8,073 nt of DNA from Gemmatimonadota bacterium. Its GTDB lineage: Bacteria; JBHIER01; G020348925. A program made the translations under genes and the position numbers. Shown here piece after piece: positions 1-5,059 of this stretch (position 1 is the stretch's first letter; every line of letters starts with the position of its first letter). The stretch is from NCBI GenBank assembly GCA_020348925.1, contig CP070758.1, positions 1,441,620 to 1,449,692 of the forward strand, in the 5' to 3' direction. The notes under the pieces are model-generated. The model had not been told where the DNA came from. It ran no database searches and saw only the letters and a list, made by a program, of their open reading frames with translations.

Positions 1-696
1 AGGTGACATCGGCCGTATTGTCCATGCTCGCCGCACCAAGATAGACGTAGGTACGGCCGGTAGCAGAGTTGTGGCCTCCTGCCCCGACAATCACGTCATC
101 GTACCCATCATTGTTCACATCACCTGCCCCGGAAACAGAAATGCCAAAGTGATTCACTGTCCCTTCGCCATCCAAGGTGACATCGGCCGTATTGTCCATG
201 CTCGCCGCACCAAGATAGACGTAGGCACGGCCGGTAGTGGAGTTGTAGCCAAAAGCCCCGACAATCACGTCATCGTACCCATCATTGTTCACATCTCCGG
301 CCCCGGAAACAGAAAAGCCAAAATAATTATCTGTCCCTTCGCCAGTACAGGTGACATCGGCAATATTGTCCATGCTTGCCGCACCAAAATAGACGTATGC
401 ACGGCCGGTCCAGGAGTTGTAGCGATCAGCCCCGACAATCACGTCATCGTACCCATCATTGTTCACATCTCCGGCCCCGGAAACAGAAAAGCCAAAACTA
501 TTACCTGTCCCTTCTCCATCCAAGGTGACATCGGCAATATTATCCATGGTCGCCGCACCAAAATAGACGTAGGCTCGGCCGGTACCACCGTTGTAGCCTG
601 GAGATCCCACGATCACATCGTCGTAACTGTCACCGTTGACATCACTTGCCCCGGAAACAGAATAACCAAAGTTAGTCATACCGGTCACATTTGATT
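1..696. repeat. Tandem 174-bp repeat array, four units (58 codons each)
   Basis: Units start at 1, 175, 349 and 523 (AGGTGACATCGGC...). By eye, neighbouring units among the first three differ at about 19 of 174 positions (about 89% identity); the unit nearest the start codon (523-696) is more diverged. The period is exactly 58 codons, so each unit encodes one propeller blade of the FG-GAP protein. The array continues past the left edge. The high DNA identity points to recent duplication or gene conversion. Confidence 0.9.
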
Positions 697-805
697 CGGT
701 GAAGGTTTGAAGCAGGGTGACACCGGCCCTCGTTCCGGTCACACCCAGACACACCAGAAGACACACTGTTGCCGCAATCACGACAGCCGTTCTCATGTTA
801 TCCAT
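1..805 (-). CDS. Secreted FG-GAP repeat (integrin-alpha-like beta-propeller) protein, N-terminal part, cut by left window edge
   Basis: The reverse strand is open from an ATG at 805 down to base 1 with no stop, giving 268 codons plus one base; the C-terminus lies outside. AGGAGG at 816-811 sits 5 bases before the ATG, favouring it over the in-frame ATG at 796. Residues 1-27 look like a Sec signal peptide: hydrophobic core VVIAATVCLLVCLGV, cleavage probably after TRA. No lipobox is present. From about residue 45 come four 58-residue units, each with a calcium-loop motif (DVNGDSYDD once, then DVNNDGYDD three times), the strand VIVGA, then TGRAYVYFGAASMDN. This is the FG-GAP pattern of bacterial and integrin-type propellers; seven blades are usual, so three or more are probably missing. 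Function is probably adhesion or surface structure, by family only. The gene has its own promoter (936-908). The long frame on the opposite strand (71-694) is a shadow. Confidence 0.92.
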   Translation of the reverse strand, partial: MDNMRTAVVIAATVCLLVCLGVTGTRAGVTLLQTFTESNVTGMTNFGYSVSGASDVNGDSYDDVIVGSPGYNGGTGRAYVYFGAATMDNIADVTLDGEGTGNSFGFSVSGAGDVNNDGYDDVIVGADRYNSWTGRAYVYFGAASMDNIADVTCTGEGTDNYFGFSVSGAGDVNNDGYDDVIVGAFGYNSTTGRAYVYLGAASMDNTADVTLDGEGTVNHFGISVSGAGDVNNDGYDDVIVGAGGHNSATGRTYVYLGAASMDNTADVT

Positions 806-820
806 ACTCTCCTCCTGTGT
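806..820 (-). promoter_or_regulatory. Strong Shine-Dalgarno for the FG-GAP protein
   Basis: On the reverse strand the sequence reads ACACAGGAGGAGAGTATG. AGGAGG (816-811) has 5-base spacing to the ATG at 805 and 14 to the next in-frame ATG at 796, so it decides the start. Confidence 0.85.
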
Positions 821-907
821 GGTTGAAAGGTTCTATGGGGTGAATGGATTTCCGCAATTTATACCTCTGAATATTGGGATTTAGATTGAACAGACATATG
901 GTGTTGT

Positions 908-936
908 AATATCTAATGCTTTTTTCTGAATGTCAA
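908..936 (-). promoter_or_regulatory. Predicted sigma70-type promoter of the FG-GAP protein
   Basis: On the reverse strand a perfect TTGACA -35 box (936-931) is followed by a 17-base spacer and GATATT (913-908) as -10 box. An A/T-rich stretch just upstream (about 937-960) resembles an UP element. The expected start of transcription is near 901, giving a leader of about 95 bases. The box design is the same as the lipoprotein promoter at 2240-2212. Confidence 0.65.
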
Positions 937-1183
937 GCATTTTTTTACAAATTTTTTCATTTCTTGCAAATCTTCGATTTTACGAATACAATAGCCGAGT
1001 TGCAGGTTGCATATCATTGGAGGTACCGCTTTCGTGGTTTACTACCGCGAATGAGCTTAAAGAAATCTGTGGACGGGTAACTCCGAAACGCAGACGGGGA
1101 TTCCCTGCCGCAAAAAATCAAAGAGCCCTCTGGATTGCATTTGTTCGTAGTGAAAAGTGAGATTTTGCTCGATTGAAAGTCGC

Positions 1184-1232
1184 ACTCCCACCTGCTTTGG
1201 CGGTCAGAATATTATCTGAATATTATGGGAGT
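1184..1232. repeat. AT-rich nested inverted repeat downstream of the lipoprotein gene
   Basis: ACTCCCA (1184-1190) and TGGGAGT (1226-1232) form a 7-bp stem. Inside lies a second dyad, TCAGA / TCTGA around TAATAT, and the 9-base direct repeat GAATATTAT (1207-1215, 1218-1226; period 11). No T-run follows on the reverse strand, so it is not a standard intrinsic terminator for the lipoprotein gene ending at 1290. It could be a protein-binding site or an RNA end structure. Confidence 0.35.
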
Positions 1233-1289
1233 AAAAGTACAACTGTTTTCCCACGAAAGAAGCAAGCCCATTTCTGATAACTATGGCTT

Positions 1290-2159
1290 TCACTCAACTA
1301 TTGCTCGATGAAGAGCGACCTCGATATAATATTCCCGCTCCTGAAACCGATCGGCGTCCTCACGCTGTGAAATGTCCTCTGGTAATGAGGATTCCCTATT
1401 TTCTTCCTCTTTCTCCCTCGATCTGATGCCCCATTCCAGAACCGGACCGATTCCCTCCGCAATCAACACCTTGCTCTCCATAACGAACGCCTCCGGCACG
1501 ATCAAATCCGTCCCCCCAAAGGGGACCGTCTTGTCCGCCGACAAGGACATTTTGCACAGCAGGGCCGGCACGGAGACAGAATCCAACAGGACAGTGCCCT
1601 TTTTGCCCGGCGTCAGACGGATCCGCATCTTCTGCTCCCGGCGAAAGGAATCAGCATCAGCAGCCCAGATCTTCGGAATCTGTTCACTCACAAGAGGTGC
1701 ATCCAGATTGTCCATATTTCTCGGGAACAACATCATTGGCGGTTCGTAGACCGTTAGCTGATTCGTAGGGTCACGAGCCTCATACCCCAGTACCATGATT
1801 CCTTCTTTCCCGAAACGATAGTACTCCTTTATAACAACCCCGCTCTCGTGTACGACCTCCTGATCCACGCGGCCGAGCAGCTCCCCGTATGGATGGACCG
1901 TGGGCTCACGATGCCTTGTCACCGTTATGCGTGGCTCCGCGGAATCCGGGGGCTGTGGGAGTATCCAATGTCCCGCCTGAGTCCGAAGGACAGAGGCGCT
2001 GTCCGCTACCGGAATCTCCCAGGTAATATTTCGAATGGACGTTCCGCTCTCCGGCCAGAAAAGTGGAGGGTTGATCTGTTGACAGGCTCCGACCATCAAA
2101 ATTGAGATGATCCAGAGATACGTCCAATACGGTAGTAATTTCGTCCGATCCATCATCAT
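1290..2159 (-). CDS. Outer-surface lipoprotein of unknown function, 289 aa
   Basis: I do not recognise a named family. A longer frame reaches 2324, but AAGGAG (2170-2165) lies 5 bases before the ATG at 2159, and a promoter lies inside the extension, so translation starts at 2159 (or the next ATG, 2156). The first 26 residues are a lipoprotein signal: MMMDRTK, a hydrophobic stretch through WIISILM, then the lipobox V-G-A-C, making Cys26 the lipidated residue. The mature protein is about 264 residues and looks beta-rich and soluble. The order 'GIMVLGYEA' (120-128), 'YEPPMMLFP' (138-146), 'VPEAF' (221-225), 'IAEGIGPVLEW' (233-243) recalls lipoproteins in which a VPxGxF motif precedes a G-x-G-x-V-x-x strand (TapB/DUF3108-like), which is an inference only. 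Residues 246-275 are highly charged (REKEEENRESS...), probably a flexible tail segment before a last strand. It has its own promoter and is set apart from the upstream gene by a terminator. Confidence 0.85.
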   Translation of the reverse strand: MMMDRTKLLPYWTYLWIISILMVGACQQINPPLFWPESGTSIRNITWEIPVADSASVLRTQAGHWILPQPPDSAEPRITVTRHREPTVHPYGELLGRVDQEVVHESGVVIKEYYRFGKEGIMVLGYEARDPTNQLTVYEPPMMLFPRNMDNLDAPLVSEQIPKIWAADADSFRREQKMRIRLTPGKKGTVLLDSVSVPALLCKMSLSADKTVPFGGTDLIVPEAFVMESKVLIAEGIGPVLEWGIRSREKEEENRESSLPEDISQREDADRFQEREYYIEVALHRAIVE

Positions 2160-2175
2160 CTCTACTCCTTCTTTC
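2160..2175 (-). promoter_or_regulatory. Shine-Dalgarno that fixes the lipoprotein start
   Basis: The reverse strand reads GAAAGAAGGAGTAGAGATG. AAGGAG (2170-2165) is followed by 5 bases and ATG at 2159. This moves the start 55 codons downstream of the longest possible frame, to directly before the lipoprotein signal peptide. Confidence 0.85.
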
Positions 2176-2211
2176 AGGTTGATTCGAACGATATCGAACA
2201 GAAGACCTCTA

Positions 2212-2240
2212 AATATGAACACAAAACATGAGTCTGTCAA
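2212..2240 (-). promoter_or_regulatory. Predicted sigma70-type promoter of the lipoprotein
   Basis: On the reverse strand TTGACA (2240-2235), a 17-base spacer and CATATT (2217-2212) match the spacing and boxes of the promoter at 936-908. Transcription would begin near 2205, leaving a leader of about 45 bases with a good Shine-Dalgarno. A short dyad TTCGA/TCGAA around CGATATCG lies in this leader. Confidence 0.65.
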
Positions 2241-2280
2241 CAAGTAAACTACTACCGATATGGATGTCCTCACCAGCACC

Positions 2281-2445
2281 TCAACTGTAGGCTTTATTCT
2301 TACCAGCTCCTGCCGAATACTCAATCTGAACTTTTTGCAGCATCAGATCCGTCTCGCTGTGGAACCACCCTCTCATACGATAGACCTGATCGACAAGACA
2401 GAACGCTTTATCATTGACACTATCCGCCACAACCGCAAGCTCCAT
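2281..2445 (-). CDS. Possible small ORF, 54 aa, unknown
   Basis: On the reverse strand an ATG at 2445 opens a frame to TGA at 2283-2281. The product begins MELAVVADSVNDKAF, has a middle with FCLVDQVYRMRGWF and ends SAGAGKNKAYS. The frame is open further upstream (to a TGA near 2510) but without another ATG. Amino-acid composition looks protein-like (mixed charged and hydrophobic, no low complexity). Against it, no Shine-Dalgarno precedes the ATG and no promoter of its own is evident. It lies between the terminator of the upstream gene and the promoter of the lipoprotein. It could be a small protein, a degraded gene end, or chance. I do not recognise it. Confidence 0.25.
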   Translation of the reverse strand: MELAVVADSVNDKAFCLVDQVYRMRGWFHSETDLMLQKVQIEYSAGAGKNKAYS

Positions 2446-2512
2446 AACGTGAGCGGTGCCGCTTGAGCGGTGTATCGATTTATCGATTGCCGAAGAATCC
2501 CTTGAAACTGTT

Positions 2513-2551
2513 CAACAAAGAAAGGCCACTCTGAATAGAATCAGAGTGGCC
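2513..2551 (-). terminator. Intrinsic (rho-independent) terminator of the FG-GAP/TSP3 protein gene
   Basis: GGCCACTCTGA (2524-2534) and TCAGAGTGGCC (2541-2551) form a perfect 11-bp stem with the loop ATAGAA. On the reverse strand it is followed by TTTCTTTGTT. It starts about 30 bases after the stop codon at 2580. No T-run follows on the forward strand, so it acts in the reverse direction. Confidence 0.88.
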
Positions 2552-2579
2552 GGGGTTATCTCTCTGCTGCAGATTACGT

Positions 2580-4946
2580 TTACTTTCTCAAGACCATACG
2601 CTTGGTATCTGTAAATCCGTCGGCGACCATGCGATAAAAGTACACCCCACTGGATACTTGACTTCCATTCCAGCGAACCACATGGCGACCAGGGGACAGC
2701 TCGGCATCCACAAGAATCTCCACCACCTGTCCCAACACATTGTAAACCGTCACTGTTACCCTCGCGTTCTCAGGGAGATCGAAAGCGATCTCCGTCTCAG
2801 GATTGAAGGGATTGGGGTAGTTTTGAGACAGGGAAAAGATCCCTGGAACGGATACCGACGACTTCGGAGACATACCTGCTTCAATCTGCGAGATAACATT
2901 GGTCCCAAAGTCAATGAGCATGGCGGCATCTTCCTCTGATATCTTCTTCCCGCTCTGAGCCTCGACGTAATTGATGAACGCCTCCAGTTGATTGACAGCC
3001 GATCCCTCATTGCCACTTTCCAAAGATGCTACCGCATTGTCCACTTTGGATATCAAGGCGCTTTCGGTGCCCTGGGGTAACGCCAATTCTTCGATCACGG
3101 TTGGCATATCTTCCACACTGTCGATACACCCGTCACCGTTGGCATCTTGAGCGGTTGCATCCTCAAACGGACAGGCATCCTCACTATCGACAATCCCATC
3201 GTTATCATCATCCGGATCGCACGCATCACCGAGCCCGTCCTCGTCATAGTCAGCCTGATCGGGATTGAAAGTGATCGGGCAATTGTCCTCCATATCCTCA
3301 ATCCCGTCGTTATCATCGTCCGGATCGCACGCATCGCCCAACCCGTCCTCATCATAGTCAGTCTGATCGGGATTGAAAGTGATCGGGCAATTGTCCACGT
3401 CATCCAATATGCCGTCCCCATCGTTATCGGTCACAACAGGAATCCCGAAGATGACGTATGTCTCACCGGCATCGTACCCCCCAGACTGATCTGCTCGATA
3501 GGCACCGATGATGAGGTCGTCATATCCATCTCCATTAAGATCTCCACAGGCCAGAGAACGTTCATAGCCCAAGAAGTCACCTCCGTCGTCGCCCAGAATA
3601 CGGATGTCCTCTTCTCCTGAGGATAAATCAATCGTCGTCGGCAGGGCGGCAGAACCGTACACGACACACGTCTCACCTGCTTGGATCCCGCTGGAAGGGC
3701 TCGCCCCCGGTACTCCGATGACGATATCTTTATACCCGTCATGATTCAAATCCCCACTCGCCTCCACGGAAAATCCCGCCCAATCCTCGGCATCATCGCC
3801 CAGGATACGAACATCTTCCTCGTTAAGTGCGAAATCGATTGTGGCCGGTAAGCTCTGAGAACCGTAGATCAGGTAGGCCTCACCGACACGATTGCGCTCG
3901 GGTTGATCGGCTGACCAAGCGCCAATAAGGATGTCATCGTAACCATCACCGGTGATATCTCCACTCGAGACGAAACAGCCACAAAGATCTCCCATATCAT
4001 CACCCAAGATGCGTACGTCCTCATCACCAGCATCCAAATCAAAGACTTCAGGAAGAAGTTGAGAACCATAGATCACATAAACCTCACCAGCGTTTATGAT
4101 CCCGTTTGGATCTGCCCAATTGGCGGCGAGAACAAGATCGGAGTAACCATCTCCATTGACGTCCCCGCTCGCAAGGAATCCACCCAATTGATCTCCGAAG
4201 TCATCACCCAGAACACGGACATCTTCTTCACCGTTGGCCAAGTCAATGGTTGCAGGCAAAGTGTCACCACCGTAAATCACATATGTTTCTCCCCCATCTG
4301 TGCGCCCGTCGGGATCAGCGTAGAGAGCACCAATAATGAGATCCTCGTATCCGTCACCGTTTACATCCCCGGTGGTCTGAAAGGAGCCCATATAGTCATT
4401 CATGTCATCACCGAGTATGCGGATATTTTCCTCGCCATTGGCCAGATCAATAGTATCAGGGAGGCTGTCGGAACCGTAAACAACATATGTTTCACCTGTA
4501 TTCCCCACGCTGGGCCCGTCCCCTCCAATAGCTCCGATGACAATATCGTCATATCCATCACCATTCACGTCTCCGCTTGCCACTGTTCTGCCTGACCAGT
4601 CATTGGCGTCATCACCCAAAATTCGCACATCTTCCTCACCGTTGGCCAAATCAATGGTTCCAGTCCCAGTAGCGGAACCGTAAATTACATACGTTTCACC
4701 GGCATCAGTCCGTCCCGCGGGATCTGCCGAATAGGCTCCGATGATGAGATCATCGTACCCGTCCCCATTGACGTCACCACTCGCCACGGAGCCCGAGTAA
4801 TCTCTGCCATCGTCACCCAGAATGCGCATGTTCTCCTGGTCAAGGTTGAAGTCAATCGTATCCGGCAACTGGGCCGGGACCGTCCCCACCCCAATAACGG
4901 TTACGAACAGGACAGCCATACCGAAAGAAAGAAGATATTTCGCCAT
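2580..4946 (-). CDS. Secreted seven-blade FG-GAP propeller protein with TSP3 repeats and T9SS-type C-terminal sorting domain, 788 aa
   Basis: The start is the ATG at 4946, 7 bases after AAGGAG (4959-4954); an in-frame TTG at 4964 overlaps that site and is unlikely. Residues 1-25 are a signal peptide (AKYLLSFGMAVLFVTVIGVG, cleavage probably after VPA). Seven FG-GAP units of 68-70 residues follow (about 31-500), each with 'D-x-R-x-LGDD', a calcium loop such as GDVNGDGYDD, then LIIGA and ETYVIYG. Loops start near 57, 125, 193, 261, 329, 398 and 468: a complete seven-blade integrin-alpha-like propeller. Residues about 507-613 are thrombospondin type 3 repeats (DNDGDGILDDVDNCP, DYDEDGLGDACDPDDDNDG), also calcium-binding. 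About 614-690 is helical, with 'ALISKVDNAVASLESG ... LEAFINYVEAQSGK', like the FIMAH module seen in such proteins. The last 85 residues are a type A sorting domain (NYPNPFNPETEI ... GVYFYR ... DTKRMVLRK). Expected outside the cell or on its surface; the ligand is unknown. Confidence 0.93.
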   Translation of the reverse strand: MAKYLLSFGMAVLFVTVIGVGTVPAQLPDTIDFNLDQENMRILGDDGRDYSGSVASGDVNGDGYDDLIIGAYSADPAGRTDAGETYVIYGSATGTGTIDLANGEEDVRILGDDANDWSGRTVASGDVNGDGYDDIVIGAIGGDGPSVGNTGETYVVYGSDSLPDTIDLANGEENIRILGDDMNDYMGSFQTTGDVNGDGYEDLIIGALYADPDGRTDGGETYVIYGGDTLPATIDLANGEEDVRVLGDDFGDQLGGFLASGDVNGDGYSDLVLAANWADPNGIINAGEVYVIYGSQLLPEVFDLDAGDEDVRILGDDMGDLCGCFVSSGDITGDGYDDILIGAWSADQPERNRVGEAYLIYGSQSLPATIDFALNEEDVRILGDDAEDWAGFSVEASGDLNHDGYKDIVIGVPGASPSSGIQAGETCVVYGSAALPTTIDLSSGEEDIRILGDDGGDFLGYERSLACGDLNGDGYDDLIIGAYRADQSGGYDAGETYVIFGIPVVTDNDGDGILDDVDNCPITFNPDQTDYDEDGLGDACDPDDDNDGIEDMEDNCPITFNPDQADYDEDGLGDACDPDDDNDGIVDSEDACPFEDATAQDANGDGCIDSVEDMPTVIEELALPQGTESALISKVDNAVASLESGNEGSAVNQLEAFINYVEAQSGKKISEEDAAMLIDFGTNVISQIEAGMSPKSSVSVPGIFSLSQNYPNPFNPETEIAFDLPENARVTVTVYNVLGQVVEILVDAELSPGRHVVRWNGSQVSSGVYFYRMVADGFTDTKRMVLRK
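3193..3396. repeat. 108-bp tandem duplication in the TSP3 region
   Basis: The segments 3193-3288 and 3301-3396 lie 108 bases apart and differ at only about 7 of 96 positions by eye. The period is 36 codons, one TSP3 unit ('NCPITFNPDQ' occurs twice, 36 residues apart). A third unit, ending in 'DACPFEDATAQDANGDGCID', is diverged. This is a recent in-frame duplication of a calcium-binding unit. Confidence 0.85.
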
Positions 4947-5004
4947 TGTCCCTCTCCTTTCCAAACAGTTCCAAGCTCAGCGAAAATAAATCATTTGTTC
5001 TTGA

Positions 5005-5042
5005 GAGAGAGCGCATCTCCTGAGCACAGGGCTCGCTCTCTC
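5005..5042. repeat. Intergenic hairpin between the two large secreted-protein genes
   Basis: GAGAGAGCG (5005-5013) and CGCTCTCTC (5034-5042) form a 9-bp stem; the loop contains a second 4-bp stem CCTG/CAGG (5019-5022, 5027-5030). It lies 17 bases after the stop codon at 5060. On the reverse strand no immediate T-run follows (TCAAGAACAAATGATTTATTTTC), so it may be a weak terminator, an RNA-stabilising end, or a read-through structure. I see no convincing promoter between it and the ATG at 4946, so the two genes may be co-transcribed. Confidence 0.5.
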
Positions 5043-5059
5043 CCCCTCAAATCGAAATG

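Larger units (their letters stand above)
821..1289. other. Intergenic region between the lipoprotein and the FG-GAP protein
   Basis: This stretch holds the leader and promoter of the FG-GAP gene (to about 960) and an AT-rich dyad at 1184-1232. A 76-codon forward frame at 930-1160 overlaps the reverse promoter, has no Shine-Dalgarno and resembles no family I know. Its second half (about 1018-1160) has a more gene-like composition than the first, so a decayed fragment is possible but unsupported. I see no RNA gene and no clear terminator for the lipoprotein. Confidence 0.5.
2160..2579. other. Intergenic region between the FG-GAP/TSP3 protein and the lipoprotein
   Basis: From high to low coordinates it contains the terminator (2551-2513), a palindromic pair ATCGAT-TT-ATCGAT (2474-2487), the direct repeat GAGCGGTG (2452-2459 and 2465-2472), the possible 54-aa frame (2445-2281), the lipoprotein promoter (2240-2212) and its leader. 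The ATCGAT dyad and GAGCGGTG repeat lie upstream of the small frame and could be binding sites, but nothing supports a specific regulator. Confidence 0.5.

Noticed and set aside
71-694. 207-codon forward frame with repeating pattern
   Set aside because: It is the antisense of the FG-GAP repeats on the reverse strand; its length comes from the repeat period and lack of stops, and it has no ribosome site.
1-696. CRISPR-like array
   Set aside because: The repeats are 174 bp, coding, in frame and without spacers; they are propeller blades.
930-1160. 76-codon forward frame
   Set aside because: No Shine-Dalgarno, its start lies inside the reverse-strand promoter, and the product resembles no family known to me. 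Kept only as a remark in the intergenic entry.
3147-3620. 157-codon forward frame rich in I/V
   Set aside because: Antisense of the acidic TSP3 repeats; GAT/GAC codons read backwards give ATC/GTC (I/V).
4059-4595. 178-codon forward frame
   Set aside because: Antisense shadow of propeller blades of the reverse-strand gene.
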